From NCBI GenBank assembly GCA_015680685.1, contig MNCI01038110.1:371607-435606 (forward strand): a stretch of DNA of 64,000 bases, read 5' to 3'. The position numbers and the translations under genes were made by a program. Source of the DNA: Gnetum montanum. Lineage: Eukaryota; Streptophyta; Gnetopsida; Gnetales; Gnetaceae. The notes under the pieces were generated by a model. The model was not told the DNA's origin. It made no database searches and saw only the letters and a list, made by a program, of their open reading frames with translations. Of this stretch, positions 12,901 through 25,999 are shown in pieces. Numbering within the stretch: position 1 is the stretch's first letter; every line of letters starts with the position of its first letter.

Positions 12901-14505
12901 TATAGTAGTTGAAAACGTTAGAGGCTAGAATGGTACACTAAGAGGTCCTCGATCATATAGTTTTGATCCAACATCTACGTGAGGGCCTATTGGAAACAAA
13001 GGTGGGATGCCCAGAATGATCTTATTGATTAAACTAGGACTTACAGGGTGCAAAGGCATGAATATGTGCAAAAATAGTAAAAAATGTAAGTAGAATGCTA
13101 AAAATGTACAAGATGTGAGTAAGAGAGAAAGTGGAACCACCCCAAATAGGGGGGATCATAGTTAATTGCAAAGAGAAGGTAAGGAGGTATGCTATGTATA
13201 AATAGGCATAGTAGGTAGCATAGTCATAGTCTCGGGGTATCTGGGTTATGAAGACTAACATTCGCCATGAAGTCTAGGCCTACCGGGTTAGCTACCATGG
13301 TATCTTGCGAGCTATGGTGGGTTGTAGTGTGCTAGGTGGGGTACTAAAATGCTATGGTATCCCAAATTTTAGCAAAATTACAAGTGCACTCTAGTGCCAA
13401 ATGCCAAAATGCTAGTTGAATGCAAGAGTTGCTAACCCCTAAAGCATGAAGCGCTAGGGTAGTTCGGATTATGGTAGCTCCAACTACACTCCCACTGAAG
13501 CAAATGGTGTTTTGCTAGTTTGCTTTAATGGACCATGTGAGACTGTTGGATTGTGACTATGTTGCAAATACTACATGTGCAAGTGCCAAACAAACAGCCA
13601 TGTACCTGAAAACAATGCAAAATATGGAGTTTCAGAGATTATGCTCTTGGACTATGTTGTCCACTATCTTGAGTGGTGTTGAGTGTAGGTACAATTTTGG
13701 AGCAAATGAGGGATGCAAAAGAAATGCAAATTACTGATCTTGCTTGCCAAAGGAATTTGAAGCTAAGATGAAAACCAGTGTTGAGCTCTAGAGGCTTTTG
13801 GAGGTATTTCTACATGACTAAGCTAACTATTTTTTAGAGTGTAGTCCAATAGTTAAAAATTTCTTTTGAAAAACTGATGTCCTCATGTAGACTACATTTA
13901 CTATGCTTTAGAGCATAGTCCTAGCACTGGGAAGTGTAGTCTAGGAGTAAGAAGTTTCACCAAACTATTTTTTCCATCCCAAGCATGCTTGACAAATCCT
14001 GGTAGAAATTTTTCCAAACTATTTTTTCCATGCCAAGTAAGCTTGATGGTTCCTACCTTAATAGGTAGGAAAATCTATAAAATTAGCCCTTGGTGCATAG
14101 ACTACATTGACTATGCTTTAGAGCATAGTAGGGAGTATAGTCCAGTAGTTGGATGAGTCACCAAACTATTTCTTCCATCCTTACCAAGCTTGATAACTTC
14201 TAGATTAGCACTTAGGTAAATTTGCAAAACTAGCCACTAGTGTGCTAACTATGCTAACTACACTCTGGAATGTAGTCCTAGTAGGGAGAGTGTAGTCCAA
14301 CCCCTAGAAAATTTTGTTGCTATTGTTGACACTTAGAAAAATTTTACAAATATAGATTATTTGTGTTAACTATGCTGACTTTGCTCTGGAAAATAGTCCA
14401 AATAGTGGGGAGCATAGTCTCAACACTTAGACAAAACTTGCCAAGTTTTGACACTTAGACAAATTTATAGTTGAGAACTAGGAGCCCAAATTTTGTGGTG
14501 TTTCA
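12901..14505 (-). mobile_element. LTR shared by elements 0 (5' LTR) and 1 (3' LTR)
   Basis: A 1605-bp LTR. On the minus strand it begins TGAAACACCACAAAATTTGG, the same start as the LTRs of element 2, and ends ...CTACTATA. The left side abuts a PBS, so it serves as 5' LTR of element 0. The right side abuts a polypurine tract, so it serves as 3' LTR of element 1. The U3 part (about 13850-14440) is rich in GACTATGCT/AGCATAGTC palindromes. The small open frames inside are not genes. Confidence 0.8.
13900..13919. promoter_or_regulatory. Perfect inverted repeat ACTATGCT-N4-AGCATAGT in the LTR
   Basis: Eight-base arms with a 4-base spacer. The same inverted repeat occurs at 14110-14129, and half-sites are scattered over 13850-14440, in the leader (about 12670-12720, 63640-63690) and in the first intron of the antisense gene (about 21380-21610). 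A protein-binding site or hairpin is possible; function is inferred only from recurrence. Confidence 0.5.
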
Positions 14506-14520
14506 TTGGCTCCTCTTTGT
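14506..14520 (-). other. Polypurine tract of element 1
   Basis: On the minus strand the sequence is AACAAAGAGGAGCCAA immediately before the LTR start TGAAACACC. It is homologous to the tracts of elements 2 and 3 (AAAGAGGGGCCA). This is the plus-strand priming site next to the 3' LTR. Confidence 0.75.
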
Positions 14521-15954
14521 TCATGTTTGGCGAAGTGGCTTAAGAGATGTTAAGAAAGAACATAAAGTAGCATAGCAAGCTTGGCACTAACATCTCTTAT
14601 TAGTACTTAACCAAATGTTGCTTCACCATGCTCAAGAGTGCTTGAGGATAGTGGTATGCTAGAAGTAAAGGACGTAGGGAATGTGCTAGGGGATAAGAGG
14701 GGAATGAAATGAAAATAGTATGATACTACAAGATGTGGGATCAGCATGGTTGATGATGATCATGACACCAAGGTGGAGTATTGCCAAAATAGTGGTCCTT
14801 CTTTAGAATGCTTGTGAGGGAATTAGTATCCATGATACTAGAATGGCTTGCCACTAAAATTATGACCTTTCGTTAGAGTGCTTTTGAGAAGGTCAATGCA
14901 GATTTAGGATTGCACTAGTTGTGAAATTGTATCTCTACTAGTTTTTTCTTAGGAACATGTTTTGCCCCATTCTTTTTTTGCACGTTTCTTGCTTTTATGA
15001 CTGTGAGGTGAACTTACTTTGGGTTTTACATAATATGAGATGCTAGCTATAGGATGCTTTCCATCAGGTAGATGGTGTGCCACCTAATGGGCTTTGCTTC
15101 AGTGCAATCACACCAAATATGTAAGATAAGTGTTTCCTTCCTATGATGAGTTGCATTAAATTCACTTGGACTTTGATTAGCCCATAGAGGCTTCCAATGG
15201 GATGAGTTTTTTTACATTCACTATGTATTCTATGGTTGACTTAGAATGTGTGATGTGCATTGGAATGGTTTTCAAGCTTAGTAATGTAGTGGAAGGTGGG
15301 GGAAATGCAAGGTAAATGAGGTAAATGTAAGCAAGTGATAGTAGAGTAATAAGGATGCACATTCTTGAGTGGATTAGCTAGTCCAATCATCCACATTAGA
15401 GCACTGTGGTGACTTGCCATTATGATGAGGTGCATCTCTGCATAATTTCCTCTAGGAATTCATCCTATAGAAATAACTAAAAATAAATAAATAAAAAAGC
15501 AACTATACAACATGAGATGAGAGTAAATTGTTTGATGTGAGGGTGCTGTAAGTGCTACAATAACTAGACTAGTTGCAAGAGCTTGAAGAGCTAGTGAAGG
15601 TGCTAGGGTGATGACATTGCAACTACTCTAAACAGTTTTCTTGATGATGAGGGCATAGAGAACCTAGCAAAATGTTCAAGGCCAGTAATGCTACTAGTGC
15701 AGCCTAGAGCTAGTAGTGGTAGTGATTGTGGTAGGAGCCCTTGAAGACCATGGTAGGAGCTTTGGAAGGTTAGAAAAATATCCAAGGGAAACTCCAGAAG
15801 ATCAGCAAAATGTCAAGGATTAGTAATGTTGCAAATTTTCTAGAGGCCTTTTCTAATGATAGGAAATCCATGTTGGAACTACAGTGTCCCTACCCCACCC
15901 ACAAGATATGGGTAGATGGTGTGGAGTTGGAAGTATTTCCCTTGCTTATCTACA
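14521..15954 (-). other. 3' noncoding region of element 1
   Basis: About 1.4 kb between the polypurine tract and the AGTTTA array preceding integrase. It has weak similarity to 27792-28535 in element 2, notably the block just after the tract. Short frames on both strands have no recognisable content. Confidence 0.5.
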
Positions 15955-16330
15955 GAACTATGTGTGTTGAACTATAGACCTAGTTTAAGGTCTAGGTAGA
16001 CCTTATGCTATGATAGTTTATGATCCTAGTAGATCATGAACCCAGTTTAAGGTCTTGGCAAACTATGATTTGCTAGTTTATAGTCCCAATAGATTGATGT
16101 GTGCTAGTTTAATGTCATAGAAGATGGTGGATGTTGTGTTAGTTTAATGTTATGATCCAAGGATGAGCTATGCCAGTTTAGCATCATAGTAGATGGTGTA
16201 TGCCAATTTAGAGTTGTAGTGGACTATGCTATGCTAGTTTATAGTCATGGCTTGGTTGTGAGTTTAACGTCATAGCAGATGAATGCTTTGCTAGTTTATA
16301 GGCATAGTGGACTATCACTTACCTAGATTT
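15955..16330 (+). repeat. AGTTTA array at the integrase/3' end boundary, element 1
   Basis: About ten degenerate units beginning (GCT)AGTTTA followed by (A/T)GGTC or TGTCAT and a second block such as AGACCAT or GGACTATG about 12 bases on. It sits just after the integrase stop, as in elements 2 (28540-28870) and 3 (46095-46560). Confidence 0.7.
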
Positions 16331-16366
16331 TCATTGATGAGGTGTTGAGTTCTAGGCATAGTATGG

Positions 16367-19300
16367 TTACAAATATAAGTGGTTCACTAGATTGAAAAAT
16401 TCATTGCCATCATGATTAGCAAGCTTGAATGCTCCATTTTTTTAAGCCTTGATGACCAAGAAAGGCCCTTCCCAGTTGGTTGAGAATTTTTCTGTGGGTT
16501 TGCAAATGGTCTTGAGGACTAAATTCCATTTCTTGGTTAGGCATTGATGTTGATTGTGACAATGCTTATGTCATTACATTTGTTGGTATCACTCGATGCG
16601 ATCAAGTATCAACATGCACTCACCCTCTATTGTGTCAAGGTCCTTGATTTTCAACTCATCATTTTGAGCCTCGTCAATGAAGCTTGAGAGGATTACGTAG
16701 AGTGATGGGACCTACAAATCAAGAGGTAGGATGGCTTCAGATCCATAAACCAAACTGTATGGTGTGTTACCTATTGCATTACTTCGTATTATATGATAGG
16801 TCTAAAGTGTGTAGATAAGTTGCTCATGCCATCATCATTTGCTACTACTAAGAATCTTCTTCAGAAGTTGATGATAACCTTGTTAGTGTCCTTTGCTTGG
16901 CCATGCGCCTATGGGTAGTAGGGTAATGAAAAGAAATGTTTGATTCTAAAGTGTTCACAAAAGGTTTTGGTCTCAACATTACTAAATTATGGCCCATTAT
17001 CTATGACTATGATCATGGGTAAATCAAAACAAGTCATTATGTTGTCAAGTATGAATTTGCAGACCTACTGTGACATAGTCTTCCTAAGGGGAATAACTTC
17101 AACCCACTTTATAAAATACTTAGTTGTGATTCTAATGAAGCTATGCCCTATAAAGGATGTAGGCATGGTAAGCTGTATGATGTCCAACCCAAAATGTTGG
17201 AACAACCATGCGATCTATGTTGTGTGTAGTTTGGTGGATGGCACATGCATTAAGTTGTCATGCCATTGACACATGTTGCATGTCTTCACCTTGGAGATGC
17301 AACTGTGTTTCATGTAAGGCCAATAGTAGCCTAAGTGTTTGATTTTTTCCACCATTACCCTAGGTGCTATGTGGCCTCTACACAGTCCCTCGTGGAATTG
17401 ATTAACAATAATTTACACTTTGCTGTTACTAATACAAGTCAATAGTATGTCATCATAGGATCTACAACACAATGTGCTATCAACCATGATGACGTACTAC
17501 CACAATCACTTCTGCACTGCATCCTTTTAGGTAGTGGTTAGATGGTGTGGAGGTTCACCCTATAAAACGTACTCCTTAATGTCATTGTACCACTCTATTA
17601 CGTTGGTTGTACTTATTGTGGCTATGGAAACAATGTCAGTTGTTTGCATAATAGGCATAGCACAATCCACCACTAAGGTAGGCAAGGCATGAAACAATTT
17701 AGGTACAATGCTTAAGGTTAACGTTGCTAATGCATCAATAATGACATTTTCATTATGAGGGATATGCTAAACATCAATGGTTGAAAATTGCTTAAGCAAG
17801 TGCTTCACTAAGTTAGAATACATTTGCAAGTGTTGGGCTCTACAAGTGTGAACCTTTGTGACTTAGTTGACCACCAATCGTGAATCACCTCAGATCACTA
17901 GGTTTAGTATTTCTACGTCACAAGCTGCTAGAATGGCTTGGAGAAGACCTTCATATTTTGCCACATTGTGAGTGCATGAAAATGCAAAATGATTTGCAGA
18001 TGGTTAGATCTTCCTAAAGGAAAACATGATTACAATAGTAGTGCTACTCCATTGAGAGGTTGAAGCACCATAGAAGTGCAAGAGTGCCTCAAAGTTATCA
18101 AACACTTAACTTATGCTAGTGACATGCTCATCTAGAAATTCCAGATCTATCATTGCTTGATCATCAATTGGAGAAGCCATAAGGTATGCAACTATTACTT
18201 GACCTTTGGTTGATGCTTGTGTAATGTAATGCAGGTCAAATTCTACAGTTATTGCTTTCCAACGTACAATGTGTCTACTCTCATAGATATTCATTGTAAT
18301 TTCTCAGAGTACATTGTGCTTATAGATGATGTTGACTTGATTGCGGAAAAGATAGTACCTCCAATTCTTAAGTGCAAATATTAAGGTGAGGTAATTATTT
18401 TTCACATCGTTATAATTTGCTTCATAGGCAACTAATGCATGGCTTAGGTAGTATATTAGGAACTCTATACCATTGTCTTGCTTTTGACAAAGCAGAGAAG
18501 TAATGGATGTGTTTGAGGTAGCAAGGTAGATGTAGAATGGTTTATTTCATTGCAAAGGGTAGATCATTGGAAGTTGAGTCAACTCCTATTTAAGTTTGTC
18601 AAATGCCTCTTGGCATTGAGCTATCCACTAAAAGTGGACTCCATTTTTGAGCAAGTGTTGCATTGACTACAACTTGTCAATCAATCATGCAATAAACCTT
18701 TGTATAAATTACAATCTACCTTATAACCCTTATAGCTTCTTAAGGTTAGCTAATGATCCCAAGTTGATAACGGTCTTAACCTTATCAAGGTGTACGCATA
18801 TGCCTACTTCAAATACTACAAAACCTAGCATGTGGCCCATCTTAATGTCGAAGACACATTTCTTAGGATTTAGCCTAAGTTTGTATTTCAATGTTTGAGC
18901 ACAAGGTCTAAATCATCTACATGGTTGTATTCCACTCTAAACTTAACTACTATATCATCAATGTAATCATTAAGTAGACCTAACAAGTAATCACTAAAAA
19001 TGTATGTTATGGTTTATTGATAAGTTGCTCCTGTGTTCTTATGTCCAAAGGGCATCATTGTATAACAAAATGTACCTCAAGGGGTCATAAAGGTAGTACC
19101 AAGTTGGTGCTATGGGTTGATCTGAATCTAATTGTACCCCAAGCACTCATCCATGAAGGACAACAAGGCATGACTAGCCATAGTATCAACCAATTGATCA
19201 ATAGTAGGCAACAAGAAGTTGTCTTTGGTGGTTGCCTTGTTGAGGTTCTGGAAGTATATGCAAATGCATATACTTCCATTTTTCTTGGGTACAACCATGA

Positions 19301-19839
19301 TGTTGGAGATCTAGTTTGCATATTTAATGGTCCAAATGAAACCAACCTTGTAGAGCTTAGTGATTTCATTGTGGACAACCAACACCATCTTAGGCCTAAC
19401 CTTGTAAGATTTTTTCTTAACTAGTTTTATAATGAGATCGAGAATTATGTTATGTTGTACTATGCAAGGATCTAGGCAAGGCATGTCTTCATAAGACCAT
19501 GCAAGTGCCTTGATGTTTTTGTTAAGTACTTTTATGATGCTTTAGGCATGTTGAGGATCTAACATTGAACTAAGTTTTAATGTTTTTTCCTCGCCACTAG
19601 GTGTTACTAAAGGGAATTCCATGAGGGAATCCTTAGTGACGTCATTTACCTCTAGATCTAGAGCCTTAACTAGATGGTTTGGCTAGTCTAGCGGTGCCTC
19701 TATAGATGTTATGTATTCATCATAGGCTATGGGCTCAATGTTTAGACATTAAGGGTCTATGCATCACGTGAGACCACCATGAGGCTTAATTAGGGATAAA
19801 GGTGGATGAATATGCTCATATGTAGTCATGTTGAAAATC
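16367..19839 (-). pseudogene. pol of element 1: RT, RNase H, aRNase H, integrase (broken)
   Basis: Domains in order along the minus strand: an N-terminal linker after a TTTTTTGCAG/G splice-acceptor-like site (19840-19841); RT (about 19500-18700) with SHALLSFMDE and the catalytic YIDD at 18954-18965; a degenerate first RNase H (about 18600-18300); a second RNase H of archaeal type (about 18200-17700) with YGAS, NVAKYEGLL and GDSRLVVN; then integrase with the HHCC finger HEGLCRGHIAP...CNMCQ (about 17380-17250), GLDIIQ, IDNGP and a C-terminal NWEGPFLVIKA block. The dual RNase H is the mark of plant Tat-lineage elements. There are many TAG and TAA stops at former Gln and Trp codons. It is clearly inactive. 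Confidence 0.85.
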
Positions 19840-19984
19840 CTGCAAAAAATCCTACAAAAAAACTAGAAAAATGTCAAGCTACACTTGTCTTAATGAGAGC
19901 AATGTGCATAAAGTGAAAGAAAGCAAAGTAATAAAATTTTTTGCTAAGGGTGCAAATATGATTTTAAAATTAAGGGATGCATGG

Positions 19985-20115
19985 GCTGATTTTAGGCCTT
20001 GGTAGGCCATGGGGTTGCTAGTTTAAGGTCTTAGTGGATCATGAGATGCTAGTTTAAGGTCTTAGTAGACTATGAAATGCTAGTTTAAGGTCTTAGTGAA
20101 TTGTGATATGTATTA
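19985..20115 (+). repeat. AGTTTAAGGTC array at the RT/antisense-gene boundary, element 1
   Basis: Three to four units of GCTAGTTTAAGGTCTTAGTG followed by a GATCATGAGAT-like tail, period about 38 bp. It lies upstream of exon 1 of the antisense gene and just beyond the RT acceptor. Confidence 0.7.
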
Positions 20116-20465
20116 TATGAGAAAAGCTTGATGCATTAGGAAGGTATAATTGGCCTTGGTGCTCATTGGGCAATGATAAACATTTAAAATTTTTCTAAGT
20201 CTAGGGAAAACCAAAGAAAATTAGAAATTTTTCTAACTTTGGTGATTATGCTTCCACTCAACTATGCTCTACATTGCTAAGAGTAGCCGTGGGATAGGTA
20301 AAAAGAAAATTTTCCTAGGGGGGTATAATAGTGCATTTTCATCTTGGATAAATTTATCATTGTCAAAGTTGAACATGCAAACTTTCCAGAGTGTAGCATA
20401 GTTGGAAGAGCATACTCATGAAAATGTTATGCTAAAGTTGACACCAACACCCTGGGCTGACCAAC
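20116..20465. other. Putative promoter region of the antisense gene, element 1
   Basis: About 350 bases between the array and the ATG of exon 1. It is A/T-rich with AAAATTTTTCTAACTTTG-type blocks. I see no convincing TATA box here. Confidence 0.35.
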
Positions 20466-23400
20466 ATGGATGAGGGAGAGCAAGCATTGGCATCCCTACC
20501 ATTGGCATGTGTGGAGGAGTAGAGGGCACCATCATCTGCTAGGTACCTTGACCATGCTCTACCCTTTTTCATTACTTTGCACTTTATCTTCCTTTTTGTA
20601 CTTAGGCATTGAGGGAGGATGTTGGTAGCACCTTGCTATGGTAGGGGCCACTGCTACCATGGCTCCTTCGACCACCATGGTTGTGAGGGTGTGTGCATTA
20701 GACAAAAGGATTTAAAGAGTGAGGGTTTTGGGAGATTGCATGGGGGGATCAACACTAGGTTTTGGCATAATCGTGGCTGTAGTGGCTATGGGTGTAGCTA
20801 GCAAAAAAGTTTTCTATGTAGTTGTCTTTTTTTTAATGTGGTGGGCAAGGGAAAAAAGTGGTTTGGCTATGATGGCTAGGGACAACTAGCAACACGCATG
20901 GGGTAGGGGATTTTGGATTTGGTGGCTACCTTGGCAGTTGCCCATGGGGCGAGGGTAGAGCCTATGAAAAAATTTGTTTCATTTATGGAAGAAAATGCAT
21001 GGTAGGGGTTTGGTGGTAGCCCTAGGGCTACCACATGTAGGATGGAACATCAAGATACTACAAAGATATTTTTTTTATTTTTAAAAGGTTTTTCCTAGTG
21101 CATGGTAGGGGACTGGGTTTGATGGCAATGTGGGGTTGCCACTCATGGGATAGGCATGGTAAAGGGTTTGCCCTCTTGATTCTTTGATTTTTGTTTAAGA
21201 AAATGAATTACAATGTGCATGGAGTGGAAACACAAATATTGGTAGTGATCCTAAGAAGCACATTGCAAAGCAGGGTTGCATTAGAAAAAAATTTGATTTT
21301 TGATTTTTTATGGCTATGTGACTGCTAGGGCCAAGGATAGGCATAGTGTCCCACGACAAGGATGCACAAGTGTGGGGGCATGTTTTCTGTGTAGTTTTTT
21401 CTTGAAAATTTTGGGGCTACACTTTGTCAGGAGCATACCCAGTAATTAGAATTTTTTTCATAGTCTGAGACTATGCTCTGTAGTCTCTAGAGCATAGTCA
21501 ATGCTAGCCAAAGTTAGAAAATTTTTCATGTATTTTGGACTCTACTCCTAAAGGTAGCCTAGAGTTAGAATTTTTTTGCAATTTTTGGGCTATGCTACTC
21601 AGAGTTAGAAAATTTTTAAAAATTGTGTGCAAAATGTTAATTTGTGAAATGTAAAATGCTAATGCAAAATTAACAAAATATGCAACCTATAATGTAAAAC
21701 ATGTAAGCATGTGAAATAAAATGCTGATGCTATTTGAAACATGTTGTATCCTAGTGAGTACCAGGCATGTCAAATGTGTTTGTTGACATCCTATACTATG
21801 GGGCCCCAATGAGTCCTAGGATATTTTTGCTAACTTATGTTATGTCATGTTAGGTTTTGCTAAGTTTAATTTAATGCATCTTTGTCAAAATTTGCATTTA
21901 GTGTATACTAAAGCCATGTTGATTACCTTTGCGATTACATGGTGTTGTTAAAACTTGTCCTAGTCATTGTGGAGCTTGTTGCAATTATTTGCTATATGAG
22001 CAAGCCTATGCTCAACATGCCTATGATAGATATGTACGTGGATTATCAAGTAGTGTGGTTTTGGCCAGGGGGATCCAAGGTCCTAGCATTCCTACTATAA
22101 CACTTTAGTGTGATGATGTAGTCATACTTAGTAGTAGAGGCAGAAAGTATCATCATTGAGACATTGCTACCTGGGGCCAATTGGGACATATTGAGGTTTA
22201 TGTATGATGAGCCCACTACCAGTGATGATAGCATAGGTGGTTTGGGCCAAGGTATTAGGGGCACTCATCCCTTATCTAGGATTTGGTGAATTTTGAAATT
22301 TGCTTGCTACAATAAGAGCAACACCCTCTTTGTTGCTCTACACATGCATATGGTGTTCCAGAACTTAGGATTGTATACTATGTGAGAGGGTAAGTGCTCT
22401 TTTGATTTTGCATTGTGTTTCTTACTATTGGATCATGCTAAGTTTGCCAACTGCTAACTACTCATGCTTAATGCTAGATTTAGAGTGGATAATGAAGGTT
22501 TCCATGATAATAAAGAGGCCCTCTCCTTGACTCACACCACCCTAGAGGTGCTCTTCTCTAGTCTGAACATTTAAGAGGCTGATCTAGAAGATTACCCTAA
22601 GTGGTACTCAAAGCCATTTGAGTGATGCAAGACCTATGATTGACTTCATGAGGGGTGGGCTAGTGGTGACCTCAACCTCGAGGATATTCTAGCATCACCG
22701 CCAACTCCATCTTGCATAACCTTTGTTCCATGTAAGCATCTATCATTTTGACTTGTTCACATATGCTCATTTATTTTATTTGCATGGTTTTAATGTTGTT
22801 TTTACCTATTTAGTACCTATAATTACTTTAGGAAAGGTGATGATAGTTACCACAAGCAACATTGAGGCCATTCACATCATGAAATATGGTGATGTGGATG
22901 GTGCATAACATTCATTGTGCCATCAGGCCTCAAAGACATTGACCAATTGGCTCATGTGGAATGGGCTGATGAAATTTTTCTTGGCCCTTAGCCCAAGCAT
23001 TCTACTGGTCAAAATGATCACCATCATAGACTTATTCAATAACGATTTCTGCCACTTCATCACTCACATGCACAGAGTGAGGGTAGTCCTAGACCGGAGC
23101 AAGGCCTTATTTGTTAACCTCTTTGGCCTTCCCGTTGATGGTTGATTAGTGTTTGACATGGAAAATAGAGAGGTGGACTATAGAGGAAAGGTTGAGAAGT
23201 GGTTGGGAGCCACCTGATATGATAAAAGCATCCTAATTAAAGATGTGTATCTGCAAGAGGTCTGAGAGCTCTACCCTCTCTTTTGTGCTCATGCCTTTCC
23301 TAAGTTGCTCTCCCAAGGAAAAGTACTTGGAACTGAGTAGGCATGGATGATGAAAGAGGTGCTATAGGAGGTCACAGGGTTCAACTAGGCCTCCTACATT

Positions 23401-25305
23401 GCCATTGGAATACATGTAGAAATCACCAAGCTATGCTACAACCTCTAGGCAAGGTCTCATATACACTTCACATTTTTTGTAGCATATTTGCAAAATTTTG
23501 CAGAGCTTTTGATGGTTCGAGATAGTGGGTGATGGGTAGTGTAAGAGTATGAGTAGTTGTATAAGTCTTAGGTGAAGCACATGTTCTTAACCACTTGCTT
23601 GCAAGACTCCCCAAAGGGGATTGATGAGTTGTACTTAGTGATGACAAAAGATCACCTGGGGTGGTCACACTATTTTCATGACATCGCAGGCAAGTGTCCC
23701 TTAATTGTTATTAGGGATGTAAACAAGGCTAACCACTATATTGCAAAAATGGTGTGGACATTTAAGAAAAATATCAAGAGGCCCTACTTGACAAGGGAAG
23801 ATACTCTTGCGGTTGAACAGGTAGACATCAAGAAGATCCACCTCAAGATCCCAAGCTTGAACTTGGATGTTGTAGGTTAGTACATGTATAGATGCATTTA
23901 TTATATATATTTTTTATGTTTATATTTTTTAATGTTTTTGGCTATGTTATGATAATGCTAAAATGTTATGTTTGTAAATTAGATGAGATGGATTTTGAAG
24001 TGTAGCAGCAACAATAGTAGAGATGGCCCCTCCTCAAGTTGAGGAGGAGGAGGCACATAGGGAGGAGCTGCACGAGGCTACAAAGACCTTCAAGTAGTTT
24101 GAGTTAGAGGGGCTATTCCACCTCAATGAGGGTGATTTTTCTAGCCTCTTCAATGGTGTGTAGTTTGGAGATCCTCCTACTCTCACACTTGAGGGCTTGC
24201 TAGGTAACTACTTTATATTCCCATGCATGTTGTTGCTTTATTCTTGTTCCTCTACCAATTTAAATGCTTATCCTATGGATAATTTTGATTTTATTATTGC
24301 ATGGCAACTAGTTCTAAGCTCTGCTAGGATTTAAACTAGGTGGCTAAAGTAGATATTATCCTTGAGTACCTTGCTAAAGTGAAGTAGGTGCCTCACTATG
24401 TGTATGAGGTAGTCAACAAGTGTGCACTTTCTTGGGTGAAAGAATTACGGGTTTGCAAGCATACAAATGAGCCCCTATGAAAATGCATGCATGAAATTTA
24501 GGAGAGAGTGATGAGCCAAGACACAAAGATTGAGGACCTTCAGTCCTAATATGACATCTTAGGAGCTCGATCATGGGAAGATAGTACTTAGTGTACCACA
24601 AAGATCAATTATGCCAAGTACTAGTTGACAATTTGGTGTAAGAATGAGGCCATCTAGAAGATCATTGAGAAATGTTTGAAAATGGATCTACTTATCCAAA
24701 AAAATTAGAATTTGAATAATTTTAGTGCTAAGGTATGCAAGTGGAGGCACATGCAAAATAATCACAAAACACCACTATAAGTGTGAGTGAGATGCATATC
24801 TTTTGTAGCTCATAGAAGAGTTTGTCAACTAACATCACATTGAGATGTTTGTTGAGGCAATTGGTGAGAGATGGGCCTTTGAGATATTTTCTCATCATAC
24901 AATGGTTAGTGGTTCCTCAAAGAGGGAGATTATCATGCCCTTAAGGGAGGCTTTAGTTACCACATTTTCTATGCAGCTGCGTACATGGACCTCTGTGGAC
25001 AAAGGCAAGGCCCTCCCAGGAATTGACTTTGGCTAGGAGGATTGGATGTAGCTATTTGAGGTGGAGATCCTCCAACATTTGGAGGAGGGCCTTAATAGCT
25101 TCCCTCCAGAAATGATCGGTGCAGGATCCTCTCAGGTTATTTTCTTACATGCTTTTATGCTTTTTATGTTAGTTTGTATATTATACACTTTCTTACAAGT
25201 TTGCATGTTTTGTTGCATTGTTAACAGGCACCAAGCGATGTTTCTAGTCCTAGTGGTGTAATAGATGAACAAGAACCTTTACACCCACCTAGCATGACTA
25301 GCTGA
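20466..25305 (+). pseudogene. Antisense gene of element 1 (broken, all exons traceable)
   Basis: This opposite-strand gene lies between RT and protease. Exon 1 is 20466-20542 (MDEGEQALASLPLACVEE, stop, then donor AG/GTACCT in phase 2). Exon 2 is about 22050-22383 (QNLGLYTM near its end, donor G/GTAAGTG). Exon 3 is about 22475-22730. Exon 4 is about 22836-23879, with VRVVLDRSKALFVNLFGLP near 23075. Exons 5 and 6 are about 23980-24205 and uncertain. Exon 7 is about 24312-25135 with LRTWTSVDKGKALPGID. Exon 8 is about 25229-25305. Order and splice sites match element 2. Exons carry many stops, so no protein is expected. It is a decayed copy of the same unrecognised gene. Confidence 0.75.
20600..22045. 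repeat. Large first intron of the antisense gene, element 1, with degenerate repeats
   Basis: In 20620-21180 a loose unit recurs at least three times: CATGG(G)GTAGGGG, then TTGGTGG, then GCCCATGG or GCCACTCATGGG. In 21380-21610 the CTATGCTC..AGAGCATAG motif of the LTR recurs. Together with the corresponding GCGTATACGC-rich intron of element 2 this marks intron 1 as a site of motif amplification. Confidence 0.5.
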
Positions 25306-25504
25306 ACACATCCTGATGTAGCCCTATTGTTGGGAATTTTTGCATTTTTGTGTATTATTGCCACATGGTGTAGATGACCATGCTATGTACTATTATTTTT
25401 TAGGAGATGAAATGAATTTCTCCATATAGAATATATGAAATTTAGAATTTTTCATTTTTTTTATTATATGCTAATAATGTGATGAATTGATGCGACTGGG
25501 ATAT
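25306..25504. other. A/T-rich spacer after the antisense gene of element 1
   Basis: Noncoding, and closely similar to 8006-8209 of element 0. It includes the shared stretch CATGCTATGTACTATTATTT. Confidence 0.5.
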
Positions 25505-25802
25505 AGGGATTGCTAGTTTTAGGCCATTTCGAGTTGCATATGTAGATGCATGTTGATAGTTTTAGGCCATTTCAGGCCCCATTGATAGTTTGAGGCTATT
25601 TTGGGCTATGCAATGAATGGAAAAGGTTCTCAAATTTAGGCTATGGTAGGCCTTGCGATGCTAGTTTAGGGCCATGGTAGGTCATGTGATAGTTTAAGGC
25701 CTTTTTAGGTCATGTGATGCTACTTTAAGGCCATGGAGGGCTATGTGATAGTTTAAGGCCTTTTTGGGCCATGTGATGCTAGTTTAAGGTCATGGCAAGC
25801 CA
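25505..25802 (+). repeat. AGTTTAAGGCC array, antisense gene/protease boundary, element 1
   Basis: About eight units. The clearest are TAGTTTAAGGCC followed by TTTTTGGGCCATGTGATGC, with a period near 37 bp. It is homologous in position and sequence to 8210-8476. Confidence 0.75.
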
Positions 25803-25999
25803 TGGTATTTTTTGCAATTTTTATGTTGTATGGTTTTTATGTTTTTCATGCATAAACTAAGTGTTGAAAAGGAAATTGGTGAAAATGTAAACTTAGTGAA
25901 AATGCATAAACAAAAGAAATATATGTATAATATAGGAAAAAAATGTAAAATGTAAACAACCAAGCTAACATAAAATGTAAAAAAACTAAAAATAAGCGA

